Part shown: positions 23,909 through 37,110 of the stretch, piece after piece | Layout of the letters: the number at the start of each line of letters is the position of its first letter | Numbering within the stretch: position 1 is the stretch's first letter | Assembly (NCBI RefSeq): GCF_003945595.2 | Contig: NW_024105087.1 | Coordinates: 4,655,001 to 4,719,000, forward strand | Source of the DNA: Pipra filicauda | Lineage: Eukaryota > Chordata > Aves > Passeriformes > Pipridae | DNA length: 64,000 nt | Direction: 5' to 3' | Translations under genes and position numbers: made by a program | The notes under the pieces: model-generated | What the model was told of the DNA's origin: nothing | What the model saw: only the letters and a program-made list of their open reading frames with translations | Database searches by the model: none

Positions 23909-26552
23909 ATTATAGTGACTTTCTATCTTGCTAAAATACCCAAACCATTTCCTTCAGTACATCAGTTTCATTGGTCAAAAAGAACACAAAGGAACTCACT
24001 GCAGCTTTCCAACCAGTGCTCCAAATATTCCCTAGGTTTTACCACACCCAGAGCCAAACACAGTCCTGTATGACCTGGAACTCCTAACTGCAGGCAAAGT
24101 GAAGTCATTGGCTGTGGCTGTGCCCTGAGCTATTGGTTGCCCATTTCTGTCTACACATACCACTCTCCTTTCTCCATTAGCCTGTTTCTCCTGGGTGTTC
24201 TTATTTTTTGGAAGTGAAGGTTTTCATCTTGATCTCTGTATCATTCCTGCATACATATATACATGCATGAAGGTCTGAACACGTTTATTTGCAGTGAGAA
24301 AAAAATTCTATAGTTATAACTCTCCTGCACAGTCTTTTTTTTTTTTTAATTTACTTAACAGCTCTATCACAAGCCAACAATCACCACAGAAAGTCCTCCC
24401 CACACTGTGCTTTATATTAAGAGAACATTGGATGATGAATAGTGAAGTATGCATAGGTACATTATGTACCCAGAGAGCACCCTGCCATTGTCACCAGTGT
24501 CCTGAGGAGGCACCAAGGGCAGCAGGGCAGAATCTCCACCACAGTTTGCAAACACCTGCACATTAGACATAAGTAATAAGCCTGATAGTTTTAATGTGTC
24601 GAGTTACTGGCCTCAATAACCACAGCATATATGACTGAGTAAGCTTCATAAATCTACAGTTTACTAAACTACTTTTTCTGAGTGATGGAGAGGGGGCAAT
24701 AAAGATGCTGCAAGACATGTAGCAGAAACCGTAACTGGTAGTAACTACGAGATATTGAAATAAAAAAAAAAAAACAAACACAAAACAAAACAAAAAAAAC
24801 CACTCTCATCACAACATTGACAAAAATTTAAACAGGCAGATTCCACATCATCCTTAGAAACACAAAAACCTTCATTGCCTTTTTGTCTCTGTAATAATAT
24901 TCTTTCTCACATACAATAGCACATCTACTCTCAGTGTCTAGGACATTACTATCATATTTGCACAAATGAGTACTTCTGCTTCCAAGGCAGAGGGGCTCTG
25001 AGCAAAGGAGCCTCCTTTTACTCTGAGAAAGATTCCATCCCTTCCAGATTCTACAGAATATCACGAAAGAATACCCCGAAAAATTCTCCTGCTGTGAATC
25101 TTCTTCAACAAGACTCTAGAAATACATTACTGTTAGGCAAAAGACCAGAATGAAATTACCTCTTGGAAAAAAGTCTACATATTACCCTCTTTTTTTGGGG
25201 GTGTCTCTTTATGGCAAACACCTATTAAAGGTTTTTGCTCATTTGGTGAAAGACTACACCTACAGCAACCATACACAAATATATGTACAAGTTTGTCACT
25301 CATCTTGAAGCAAAGGGGACTTTTTTTTCTTAAAAATACATCCATACTCATATTTTACCCAAACACATGTATTACCCAAAAGGTTCAGGATACAGTAAAA
25401 AATAGTTTTTCTAGAAAAAACCCACACTATTGTGCGAGTCAGGAGAATGCCTTAGAAAATAGGTGGTGCAGAAAGGGTAAAGGTGGCTGCTTTTGACATA
25501 ATTACAAGGCTGGCATTGGGTAAAGGGAGAAGAAACAAAGAGCCTAAGCTCCTGCAGAGGTGTCAGAGGCTTTGGAGATTAATTAGGGTATTTGTCCTTG
25601 AAACAACATATCTAATGGAAAAAAGCAGCTTTTCAAATGCTGCTTTTTCCAATGATGCTGCTTCCTCCAGCTCGACAGCTAAACCAGCATTTCTCTCCAC
25701 ATTCATGATGATTACAGCTTGCTCTTTGCAGTGTCCTGCAGAGATGGTTTACTGGCTGGGCTGAGACACATCACTATGCCATGCCATAAAATGCATTCCA
25801 CACTGGAATCAGGCCTCAGCTAAACACTGAAATGGCCTGACACAGTGCACAAAATTTACGTCAAATAATTTAAATAATTTTAGGCACCTGTTTCCCAGAA
25901 TAGCTGCCCCAACCCTAACTGGTAGACATGCTCTCTTATATCCCTACTTTGGGCCTTTAAAGCACTCAGTGTTGGTCTTTTCTAGTACAAAACATCTTGA
26001 TTCACTTCAAATGTGGATTCCAAAACAAAGTTCATACAATTTGTAGCACAGGAGATGAAAATCAGACTGTACCTCTGTCACTGATTTTCATAAGAGATAT
26101 TGAGAACACTGAGGTTTGGAGAACAATGGTGTCAGGAGTTGCTCACATTCAGTCCTGTATTTATACAAATGAAAAGATCACTCTTAAAAAAATAACTGCC
26201 ATACTGAGATTCTGGTCTGTCTGTGTTTGCAATTCCTTGTTTGCTGATGTTGTTTGGTTAAAAAAAATAAAAATAGATGTAGGTAAATGAGGCACTCTTT
26301 ATAAAAATTAAGCACTGCTTTTAAAGAATAGAGGAAAATGTCTGTGACTCTGTGCTCACCTTCAAGAGTGTTCATATGAATCTTCTGAAATGGTCCTACC
26401 AGGACAGAAGTACTACAGAAGTACTAACTCTGCCTGCCATGGAAGCACTCTGTGACTCACAGGTAATCCATGTGATGTCTAGGACTAAACTGGGGTTGCT
26501 CAAGCAGTTTATGCCATTTCTCCCAGAGCTTGCTGCTGCATGGATGGCTGAA
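23909..26552. other. Gene-free stretch
   Basis: No supported gene. It has a T run at 24,335-24,347 and an A-rich (A/CAAAA) simple repeat at 24,762-24,800. Open frames of 60-97 codons lack recognisable domains. Confidence 0.5.
24762..24800. repeat. A-rich / (CAAAA)n simple repeat
   Basis: Low-complexity tract of A runs broken by single C bases. It has no visible source element, so it may be the tail of an old retroposed sequence or slippage product. Confidence 0.9.
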
Positions 26553-26665
26553 TGTAGCAACTCCTGAATTGCCACAGTTTGCAATCCAGAATACTAAAGC
26601 AATCTGAAATTGGCAATGGCTTAATGCACTGGGTTGCAAACTGTGATGGTTTAAGAGCTGCTACA
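26553..26665. repeat. Long inverted repeat, 37-bp arms, 39-nt loop
   Basis: The left arm 26,553-26,589 and the reverse complement of the right arm 26,629-26,665 match at 29 of 37 positions, and all eight differences are transitions. As a plus-strand RNA, five of these become G-U pairs and three become A-C mismatches, so 34 of 37 positions can pair. The arms share exact blocks TGTAGCA and CACAGTTTGCAA. It could be a structured RNA or pre-miRNA-like hairpin, the remnant of an inverted-repeat transposon, or an old inverted duplication. No flanking target duplication is obvious. The structure is certain as sequence; function is unknown. Confidence 0.85.
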
Positions 26666-29600
26666 CACCCAATTCAGCTCTGCCTGCCTTACAGAGGTCA
26701 TATTCTTCTCAATGGCCAAACGAATCATATTAAATTAAGGACACTAAAAATCCTAGCGAGCAAGCATTTTCATTTTTTTAAGGCATAAAGCAACAAATAA
26801 TTTCTAAAACAAATTCTTCCATCCAATTCAGTGCTAAAGCTAGAACTAAGTGATTTCTCAGCATCACCTTCAGCCCTGGTTTTCTATGATTCCAGTCTGT
26901 TGCAACCTAGCACTCTCAAGTGGAACAGTGAAGGTGTGCCACAGGCTGTCTGTGGAACCAGACACAACACGCCACTGCTGCTCTCCCTGGGTATATGCCC
27001 ACTCTACATGAAATCCAAGAGTCTCTTTGTGCCAAAGTTATTTTTCAAGCTAGACGATGCAATAAAATGTACTTTTTTCGCAACTCTCATTTGTCTGATA
27101 TACGACCTTCCATTGCACTAAACTTCTCTGCTAGTTTCAACAAAATCCAAAAATTTGCAAGAAGCCTTCATTGCTTTTATTCTGTCTCATTCTCAAGAAA
27201 AAATTACTGATGAAAGTGTAGCTGGACTGTATCCCCAGACAAATAATAATCTTAGATTTTGTGCTCATCTCCATCAAGAGGCCTTTGAAGTTATTTAATT
27301 TTCCACATAATTATTACACTAGTGGTCGAGAGAGGCTTTTGAAAAACCTAAAGAAGCTACACATACTCCTATTACTCTCCTTTCACCCCCTTTCCTTCTA
27401 CTACCTCTTCGCTGTCATACCATGAAGAAGTGCACATTTTAAATCTCAGGATTTCTTTAACTTTGCTCTACAAATGGACAAATGTAACAGAACTAAAGTG
27501 AGATGGAGAAATAACTATGACTGGCACCATGTCAGCTTTTTGGTTAACTCTGAGGTTGAAAAGAACAACGTAAATAAACAGTACCTTCACGTGGCCTGAC
27601 CAATAAGGAGTTGCTGCACTTAAACAGTGTAACTGGAGACAAAGCCTGGTCACCGAGAACAGGCGGGGATATCCCAGGGCAGGGCACGGCTGTTGGGCAA
27701 GTTCACTTGATTTGCTTTTTCACAAGGGAGGTTTTAAGTGAAAGACACAGCAAATCAGCATAATAGATACCTCAGAAGGATTCATAAAAGACAGACTGAC
27801 TAACAGTAAGTGACTAAGTTGTTGCACTGACCACTCGCTTGTACATCGTACAAACAACTACAAAATCAGGCGACTATCTGGTGTTTTACTGAAATGCATT
27901 ATTTTAGAAATGGAAATCCTGGTTTATATGTAGCAGAAGAAAGGAGCAGGTTCAGAAAAAAACCGTTCTTCAAGTCAAAATGCTTTTTGTTACCCGTACA
28001 TTGCTAAATCAATTCCTTGTATAGGATAAAACGAATCTTGGCAGATAAATATATTAAGCAGCAACAAGAGAACCACTAGCACAGGAGAAATGTGCACACA
28101 AATGCATATGAATACACAAATTAGAACAGTTCAAGTCTTTACACTCATCACAATTAGAAAAATGATGTCCTGATAAAAAGCCCCCAACTACAAAGCAGCA
28201 GGATGCACATATATCTCACCAGGCAGTGAATTACATGTACAAAACTGGACTGCTAAGTACTTACTTCAGTAAAGGGAATTAACTTCATGAATAACAAACC
28301 ATACAAGTATTGGGGAAACAGGATCTTCTTAATAGGCATGAAACTATTTCATCCATACCTTCAGTTACTGCATCTTCAGTGAAAAATATTTTAGTACTTA
28401 TTTGATGACAAACATATCAAGAAAACTATTTCAGCACCCAATAATACTACTGCCATTTTTTAAACTGGTTTGTCTATTGTCAAGAGTTGTATGTCCTATA
28501 AAACCCTAGCAAATAAATATGACCTAAAACGCACTAATATAATTTTGAATAAATTTATCATGGGTGTTTTGTTGTCCTAATGATATAAAACATTACATGA
28601 AATGCTGAAAGTGTCATAAACCCAATGTTTATTATGAAAAAGGAAACAACCTTAATTTTAAATTGTCATCTGAAGATAATGCCATGAACTGCCCAAGTTT
28701 TATTTAATTATAAAAATTGCCATTTCCTGTATTCAGTAATTCTTCCAGAGCAAATGATTTCATGCTCAATTTTCCCTGCAGAGATACATTAAGGCATGTA
28801 TGAAGGATTCAATTATAAATTATTGCAGTACAGTAGAGCACTAAACAGAATTTAAACTTGCTTCAGGATGCAAACAAACAGAAATCAATCCTCTCCCAAA
28901 ACAAGTACTTTCCCTGTTTACATAACATGAATACATGACCACCATTTACAACCTTTCACAGGCTTATGTGAAAACCATGACACACTTCCAGCTGACTTCT
29001 GTGAAAAATTCTACACTGTCAGTTCACTTTGCTACAGCCATAAAATGAAATCAGACCGTGACAGATGGTGTCCAGCCTGTCTGAAGATATTATCTGCTGT
29101 ATAAATATTGATGATATTAACAGGCTGTGCTCCAAATATACATTTTGAAACAATATAAATTTCTATCTTGAGTTTACAGTAAAAGCTTTCACCATGTTAC
29201 CATGACAATAATATGTTCCCTAAGGTAGGATTTAGAAGAGCTGGGCCAAATAATTCTCTTGGCTAAACATGGCTGTATTCAAAGTTGCACAGACTTACCT
29301 AAATGGGAAAAGAATCCACGTCCAGATTTGGTGAACTACATGGATTTCTGCTCCCTGCTGAGAGATGGCTAAACCTCTTCTGCTACTGAAAACTCTGGTT
29401 CCTGGGTTACTTCAAAAGTTTTTCATGTATCACCTTTTCTTATAAAGGTTTTCTTGGTACATTACTTGCTCACAAATGGTTTCATTTCTTAAACTTAATT
29501 CTCACATAAGAGCTTGGACAACTCATCCACTTTTTTTCAAGCTCACCTGGGGATGCTTTGCACTTACCAAGTCCTGATTTCACATTGCTTGCACATGAGC

Positions 29601-30177
29601 AAGTCTCTGCTCCCAGAAGGCAACCAAACAGTTCCAACAAAGACTAGGTTCACAGAATGTCCAAATTAGCAGCACATGATCCATTTATTTTAATGCATCT
29701 GGGTTGACTGCCTCCATGCATTTGGTTTCCCCAAGTATTTCTTCCAAATGCACAATTTCAAAGGTGTTCTTGTTCCCCTTTGGGAGCAGAATGATCAAAT
29801 AATAAAAAAGTGGTTTTGAACATTTTATTTTTTCTCAGCCCCAACCCAAGAAATAGTTCAAAAAGGTTTCACTTAAACTAGGGAGTTGTAAAGACCACAG
29901 TTCATAAAGACAGAAACTAGCCCTGAGGACTCCAGCATTGCCTGTGAGTTAAGAAAAAATAGAACAGCTAAACTTGGATTTGATTTGTAAAAAATTCATT
30001 CACAGCAAAACACAGTGAGATAGGTAGGTCAACTACCCAGAGCACTGTATATGGGATGCATGTTCTCAAAGTATGCAAAAATTCTCTTCACCATACTTGC
30101 TTTCCACATTTGGTGCCTAAGGCATGCTTGCAATGCTCTCAAATGCTGGACAAAGGCAGGAGAGTGCCTGTTACACA

Positions 30178-30256
30178 TGATGCTGTAGCAGCATCAGCAT
30201 GAAACCTTCCCATCTGAGGCAACCTACCAAAGGGAGCCTCAGCTGCTTCAGCTGAG
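30178..30256. repeat. Two adjacent short hairpins, 8-bp arms
   Basis: TGATGCTG-TAG-CAGCATCA at 30,178-30,196 and CTCAGCTG-CTT-CAGCTGAG at 30,238-30,256 are perfect 8-bp inverted repeats with 3-nt loops, 41 bp apart. The spacing suggests a small structured element, but chance cannot be excluded. Confidence 0.6.
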
Positions 30257-31120
30257 CAGGAGCAGCTCAGACTGCATCTCTCACTTTGTGCCATAGGCGC
30301 TGGCCTGGGACCAGAGAAACGTGAGGAGTACCTGAAAAACCTTGCTTCCTCCTCCTTCCACCACTCCTAACATAATCCAAGGTCTCTATTAGTGACCACT
30401 GGAAGGTAGAATGGATACAAATGTAATCAAATGTCACTCTCAAATAGCCTTTGTCAAATCAAAGCAGTAGACACAGCTGAAGAGAAACAGAAGACGACCC
30501 TTGGAGTTGTTACTTCCATGACATACTCAGATGATTCTGTCATACAGCATTATGCAGAGCAGCATTAAGCACCATATTTTAATTTTGATTCTGGAAAAAA
30601 ACAACAGCTAAGTGAGGACAATGTGCAGACTGGTTCTGCTCAAAAGGTCTGTAATTCCCCAAAGGTGCAGAACGGTGATGCAAAGAGTGCAATTTCAAGC
30701 CAAGATATTTCAATTTTATAAATGAAGTAATAGCTCAGATATAATTGAGCTATTCACGTTTTCCAGGCATTCTTGTTTCACTTAGACACTATTTGTGCTT
30801 CTAGCCCTTCCCCCTCTTCACTGCCTCGGCATACTTCTTCATTTCATTCTGCCATATTGCAAAGAATGTCATAGAAACAGCAAGTAGGAAAAAAAAAAAG
30901 GAAGAAGAAAATTCACACATTCATGCAAATTCTGCCTAAGCCAGAGAAACAAAAGGATCCTGTTCTCTTTACCTCACTGAAAAAACAGAAATGGTGTGAT
31001 CAGTGTCCATGAGTACCTATACTGGAAAAAAAGTATCTGATCTAGACAGTCACAATCTTGTAAATTCAGACAAATCTACAGTCAGTGATGGGAATAACAA
31101 CCTAGACAAAGCTGGAAAAT

Positions 31121-31151
31121 AAACAATAAAAAATAAAATAAAATAAAAAAA
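31121..31151. repeat. (AATAA)n-like simple repeat
   Basis: Short A-rich microsatellite of aaaat units with several AATAAA words. Its origin is not visible. Confidence 0.85.
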
Positions 31152-33512
31152 GCACCTGGCACACCTCAATTTAACATTGTATTATTTCTACTGACAGGAA
31201 AGGCAAGACCATAACCTGCCTGAAGGTTTCAAGGCTTAAAGAACCACTTCTGTTGACTGAGAATAGTTTGCAGAGGCCCATTTCAAGAACTATTCTTATA
31301 ACTGATCTAATTATATCACTGAAGAGGGACTGCAGCATCATAGTATGCTTTCATGGTGGGACAGGGTGGAAATATTTCAGGAAAAAATTGTTATTCCTGT
31401 TTTTTAAGTCAAAAGAAAGTTAATCTTTAACTTTTGACCTTTCTTAACATCTACTGAAATAGATAACTGACTGTTGGAAAGAAAAAACCAAAATCAAAGT
31501 CAGAATCTGCAGAAAATTCTATGATCTCCTTTCAAGAGAAAAAGAGAGGTTCTAAATTATATTTTAGCAACTGGCCACTTTAGAGAGAAAAATAGCACTG
31601 GATCTCTGCCTTTGAGTCCTAAGAATTAACATACTGTGGGGATTGATTTGTCTGCAGTGATTTTTGCTGAGGGCCATTGCAAACTTCCATGACACCCCAT
31701 GTTTACTTTACTGGAGCTGAAATTCAGGAGAAAAAACAGAGAACACAACCTATTGACATCTACCTGGCAGGTCTATCCCCTACATTTTTCCCTCAGCGAT
31801 TTGTCTTATTTGCTCTGAACTCAAGCAAAAGAAACACATTATGGAAATGGTACACTTTTAATCCAAATAACACTCTTGGGTGAGCCTTATGAAGCACAAA
31901 CTTGTCATTTCATCATAAGTACTTGATGCTATTTGAGATACTGGACAAAGTCCAAGTCAATCTATGCAGACTTGGACAGTATGCCACTGGATACTAAGGA
32001 GAACTACATCCCTCTTGAATTAGGAGCTAGATAGCAGACAATATTCTCTGCAGCATTTCATATCACACTGGTATCGATGCTATTTGGGCTCCTAATGTCC
32101 TTGGACATCAACTCTACACTAGCCAGATGTCTGTTGTCCTCTCCAAGTCAAGCTGCAATTTATGATACACTCCAACTTATCTCTCGTTGCTATCACAGGC
32201 AGATAAAGCAAGGTTACAGCATGAAACTAGGACTTGGAAGTTGCCCACGAAACGTATTTTGTTTCTCCTTTTGATCACAGATTCTAAGTGTAATCTTGAC
32301 ATGGATTCCTTCCAAGCACAGTACTTCTCTCCTGAAACAAAGCACCAGGTGCCTCGATGAATCTTTATCAACCTTGACTAAGACACTGAAGATCTTTTGT
32401 TTGCATGCAATATGTCATTTAGAGGAATCACCAAAGCATTAACCCATCTAGTAGATGACAGCTGATACACATATTTTGTAAAGTGCCTTTGGGATGAAAG
32501 AAATGATATGTATTAAAAACATTAATTTAAAAAATGTAATGTAATAAATGTTAATAACATCACTTCTGAATCTGGTACCACCTTAACACAAATATCACAT
32601 TTACCACCTTCTTAAATTGCAAGGTTCAGAAGAAAAGAACTTTTTTTTTAAAGTTACTTCTGAAATCAAGCAAAATACTTGAAATTCCCATCAAATAATA
32701 GAATTAATCAGAAATTAGTGAGAAAGTCTCTTGGAGGAAACAAAGGCATAAATGATAACAGCAAAACTATTTACCCTGAAATTCAGTGATTACTGCACAA
32801 ATTCAATAAATCAAGTTTACACAAACAGTGCTTACATATCTCCTTTTTTCAACTGACTTTTATTAAATAAAATTTTAATAATTTTCAACTGCAAACATAT
32901 TTATTAACTGAACCACAGAAAAAGCTGTGCTGTCTTTAGAATGGTTATATAGGTATAACAGCATTTCTTATAAAAAGTTCAAAGCTGATCCACTTTTGCA
33001 TCTGTTCAGCCTTTTTTTTCGTTTAAGATAGAAATATATTTTGTCTGTATTTTTAAACCAACAGTTCTCCAAGATAATCTCATAATATGCATTGTTGCAT
33101 TGCTTTCTGAAGAAGTGTTTTCATTAACACAGAAAATTGTTGGAAATGAGATGAGAAGTTCTAAGATTTTGTGCTAAAAACACATGAAAAATAAAAGCAA
33201 GTTACCAAGAGTTACCATTACTGCCAGAAGTGATGGTAGTATGGGGAAATTGCTGCCAAATACAAGTAATTTTTAGTGGTTATCCAGCAAAAGTTTATAA
33301 TAATACTTTTGTTTTCAACTGGCATTGAAAGGACTGGGAAAGAAGATGTGAGAAAAAAAACCCCAATTCTTGAAATGTTAACTGAGAAAGTAAGGATTGC
33401 CAATCCAGGAAATTCCTGTTAAAGTCATTAAGTTTCCCTTCACTTTCCTTCTTAGACAAGCAGCAAGGAGTAGGAACAAATTCCAAAGTAATTTTAGCTT
33501 TTTTCCCCATCA

Positions 33513-33513
<1 letters not shown>

Positions 33514-33546
<33 letters not shown>
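33514..33546. repeat. Poly-A tract, 33 A
   Basis: Uninterrupted A run. I see no recognisable processed transcript or SINE body immediately upstream, so it is listed as a simple repeat. Length is prone to assembly error. Confidence 0.95.
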
Positions 33547-33549
<3 letters not shown>

Positions 33550-34041
33550 TCAAAATCACAGAACAGATGGACAAAATGCTATGTAACAAAACCTTCACAC
33601 TGGGGACTGTACTCAACAGAGTGTCTGCCATAAATAGCCACTTCAAAGCTGCCCTAGATCACTTCACCAAACCCAAAATTTACTACAGTTCTTTTAACAT
33701 CACTGGGTTCAGTAAGAAACCTAGATACCTAGGAATGGCACATTGACACATCTGTCTTTCAGGCCTGCGATTCCCTGGACAGAATCCAGATCTCAAAGTT
33801 GTGTTTCAGTGCTTCCCTCACAATGTCTGGGGAGAAACAGGCGTTCAAGCCAAGCTTATCTAAAGCTACAGGCATGAAGGATGACAACCAGCTAGTTATC
33901 TTCGAAGAAACATTTGCCACTGCACTATATATCAATTCCTTTCTGTGTCTAGAACACAAAAAGTCCAGGTCTCCTCTCAGAATCCTGGTGTTCTGTGAAT
34001 AGCCAGAGGAGTCCTGCTTGCTTTTTAAGCACAGCTGGAAA

Positions 34042-34068
34042 AACTATTAGCACTTCTAGCTAATAGTT
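34042..34068. repeat. Perfect hairpin, 10-bp arms
   Basis: AACTATTAGC at 34,042-34,051 is the exact reverse complement of GCTAATAGTT at 34,059-34,068, with a 7-nt loop. No T-rich or GC-rich context suggests a particular role. Confidence 0.75.
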
Positions 34069-35210
34069 CAGTGGCAGAACCACTTTTCCAGGCAGTGACA
34101 GGCTTGGATTCCCTAAACAGAAGCAAATGCAAACCCCAAAGTCAGAAAGAGAAAGCACAGGAGAAAAATTCACTTGTGCAGTATCACAAAAGGGGAAAAA
34201 GAAGATTCTCGGGTTTGTTCCTACAACTGTTTAAGCAGGCAGAAGCAGTTTTTGGAGCACCAAAAATAACTCAGACCTGAATCTGCAAAGCCACTAAGAT
34301 GGCAGCCACTGCCTTTCACATTCTCTCTCTGACTTCTTTTTCTAAATAAAGTAGTTGCAGCTGCAGCCACAAAGAGCACAGTTTAACTGATATGAATGTT
34401 TTCAGCTTTGCAATAGTTACAGCTCTACCCTGTCTCTCAACCCCTACATTTAACAGAGATGTAGGTGATTATCTCATCAGCTATATACAGAAGGGCATAG
34501 AATTTCAGTTGCCAAGATAAGGAAGTGACGAGACTTTACAGCTTTATGTATGTAAAAAGATATAGATTGTGAACACTTGACCCTGTTGCAATGGCTCTTC
34601 ACAGCAAACTGGAGAACACCCTAATGAGGGATAAGCCACAGACAAGTCTCAAAATTTCAAACAAGTTTTTTTTTTTTTTTTACTGCTTGATTTCTAAGAG
34701 TTGAAGATCAATCACTTATCAAAAATATTAGTCAAATATTAGATACATGAGTCTAATATGTCAGGGTGGCTCTCAACTATTTGATGATTTTTACTCTCCA
34801 AGGTAGATTAAATAAAGCTAAGGAGCTTTTCAACAAGAGGAAGTTTCAATCAAAATAGGCTATTTCTTTCTTCCCTAAGATCATCACTATTGTTTATACA
34901 GAGCTTTCCACAAGTCAAGACTAGACTGGTCCAAAATCTTACTGCTGCTACTAGCTGGTGAAAATTGGCTTATCTTGGCTCATCCACACATGTGTTACCT
35001 CCTAGGTGCCACCTTACTCCTGCCTGTTCAGACAGGCATAACCTATGTGCAGGCCAGGTGCCAGTCATGTGGCGGTTTCCAATTGCTACAGACTGGATAC
35101 CATTATCCTAGTTTTATTGTGTTTCAATGAACAGTATCAGGTAACAGATATTACCAAACTATTTATTTCCTGCCCTAGAAGACACAGTCTTGTGCTATGT
35201 GTGAGTGCAA

Positions 35211-35238
35211 TTTAAAAAAGTTTAAAAAGTTTAAAAAA
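35211..35238. repeat. Short tandem repeat, unit about 9-10 bp
   Basis: Three near-identical copies of tttaaaaaag (the middle one shorter by one A). Confidence 0.85.
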
Positions 35239-35771
35239 GGGGACACTACAGTCACCTTCTATAGTGTTTTCACTTCTTCTCTTCTGCTTTTTGCTTGCAT
35301 CCTTCCTTTAGAACTTCATTTCTTCTGAAAGAAGCAAAACTTTTAAATCTAATTATTCCTGTTATTCCTGCAAATTGTGGGGTTTTTTACTATTGTGAAT
35401 GGAAGATAATTAAGTGAAATGTTTATTGTAAATAGAGACTAAACCAAAACCAGCTACAGGACTGTTTCCACCAGCCCACTGACCAAAATATTGAAGCAGT
35501 TTGCCTTATACAGGCTAAGAGAATGATTCAAGTGTTTCATGTTTGCTTTTTGCCAGTAATAACTTACCACAAGACTAGTTGGTCCATTTGCACATCTTTA
35601 CAGAAAAGACAACACCACAGTGATGTACAGCCACCACACCTTCTTTCTGTAGTTGCATCTCTTCTTGAAAAGGCAGATCTAAACAAAAATAATAGATAAT
35701 TATCTTTTTCCCCCACCTTTCCCAGATGGAGAAACATGGCTAATTCTTCCAATATAATCTATTTTTTCACA

Positions 35772-35792
35772 AATATATACATATATATATAG
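35772..35792. repeat. (TA)n microsatellite
   Basis: Alternating TA/CA dinucleotides, about 10 repeats with one interruption. Confidence 0.85.
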
Positions 35793-36148
35793 CAGCCCTT
35801 TTTACATAGGCACCAATAATATACAAAAGCTAGCAAAAAAACCTCCTACTTTTATGTGTTCATGTCATTCAAGTTTTATGATTGATTTCCACAAAACTAT
35901 AGAAACCCATGTTCAGAACGTAATTTTTCTATTTTCAAATTCTTTGCAGGCATGCATTTTGCAGACAGGTAAACACAGAGGCAACGTAACTGTACCTTAC
36001 AAAATCTATTATTAGCCCATTATGAGCAAGTATTTTCCCCACATTGCACATGTCCCAACACAGAAAAAAAGTCCTCAAGTCAGTAAAGATTACAGTTAAG
36101 TAGATTGAAGATATGACAATTTCTATTTCAGGTTCCAAATTATTGGTA

Positions 36149-36225
36149 TCATAGAACCATAGAATGGTTTAGGTTGGAAGGGACCTTAAAAGTAATCTAC
36201 TTTGAACCCACCTGTGAAGGGCAGA
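36149..36225 (-). mobile_element. CR1 LINE, short 3' terminus, minus strand
   Basis: On the plus strand it begins 'tcatagaaccatagaatgg' (reverse complement of the terminal CR1 repeats), then 'ggttggaagggacc' at about 36,172-36,185, and fades near 'gaagggcagagaa'. It is a roughly 75-bp remnant. Confidence 0.88.
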
Positions 36226-36849
36226 GAAACCAAATAGGATTTCAAAGAGTTGAGTGTCATTATTAATCCATATTCCAATGATCTTATTTTATATATGCTT
36301 TGGAACTTTTCTGATCCTTACAGAAATGAAAAAAAAAAGTTTCTTTACGGCTTAATATGCTATAATTCGGCTTCCTTCTGTGGGAATACAGGCAGACACT
36401 ACTTCTGGTTCCCATTTTTCCCCGAGTATGCCAGAATGGCGGTGACTGCACACCAGCTTTGGGCTGGATGCCAACAGTCACCTGGCTGCACTTAGAGACC
36501 TCCAAGATACTCCCTGTTGGTTTTGTTCCTGCATATAACATAATACAAACCACCACACTCAATTTAAAAGGAGTTCTCTCTTGGGTCTAAGCTGCCCTAC
36601 ATCACTGACCTTCTCCTTTTATCCCAGTACAGCACGGAATATAGTGCAGTTTCACCACAAACAGTCCAGCTTCTCCACTGTCTTTCCATACATATAGACA
36701 CACACTATACAAATAAGTGTATACATACACATATGTGTTACACAGTGAAAGAGAAAAGCCACAAAAATTCTATTACTGTGTGGTTCACAACTGTAAGCAC
36801 ACAGCCTGGTGGCCCAGTAGCCTCTTACAAGAAAAGGTTTATTCCACAT
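36226..36849. other. Gene-free stretch
   Basis: No supported gene. Overlapping frames on both strands near 36,250-36,562 (81 and 92 codons) have no recognisable domain. A CA/TA-rich patch lies at about 36,690-36,740. Confidence 0.5.
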
Positions 36850-37110
36850 TTGTCTATGGTTGTAAAAACTCCCCCGGGCAGATGGAGCTCGTCAGCCCTG
36901 TAAGGCCATCCATCTAAGAGAAGGTCACTCTAAACAAACCTACGTCCAGAGGACCTCACTGCCACTGTCCAAGCTTGCTCGGCCCCGGCAGATGAACCTC
37001 AGGATTAAAGGGTGGGCTCAGTTCAGCGCACACTGTGTCTCACCTAAAAAATCCACTGCGCAGGCTCGAAGGGTTAATGACCTTTCCCAAATCTTCGCTC
37101 GCGAAGACTG
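36850..37110. promoter_or_regulatory. CpG-enriched patch
   Basis: By eye about eleven CpGs lie in 260 bp, including ccccgggc near 36,872 and cggccccgg near 36,979, where surrounding kilobases have almost none. It holds the palindrome TCTTCGC-TC-GCGAAGA at 37,092-37,107 and the nuclear-receptor-like half-site AAGGTCA (minus strand, about 37,078-37,084). It could be a small CpG island, an enhancer, or a GC-rich unique patch. No transcript feature is certain. Confidence 0.3.

Larger units (their letters stand above)
26666..36148. other. Gene-free AT-rich stretch, partly without any open frame
   Basis: No supported gene. Between 27,654 and 31,676 no frame on either strand stays open for 60 codons. 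The stretch at about 28,400-29,220 is rich in ATTA/TAAT, GATA and TGACAG-like words and resembles a conserved non-coding element, but conservation cannot be judged here. Homopolymers lie at 33,514-33,546 (33 A) and 34,666-34,681 (16 T). No transposon is recognised. Confidence 0.5.
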
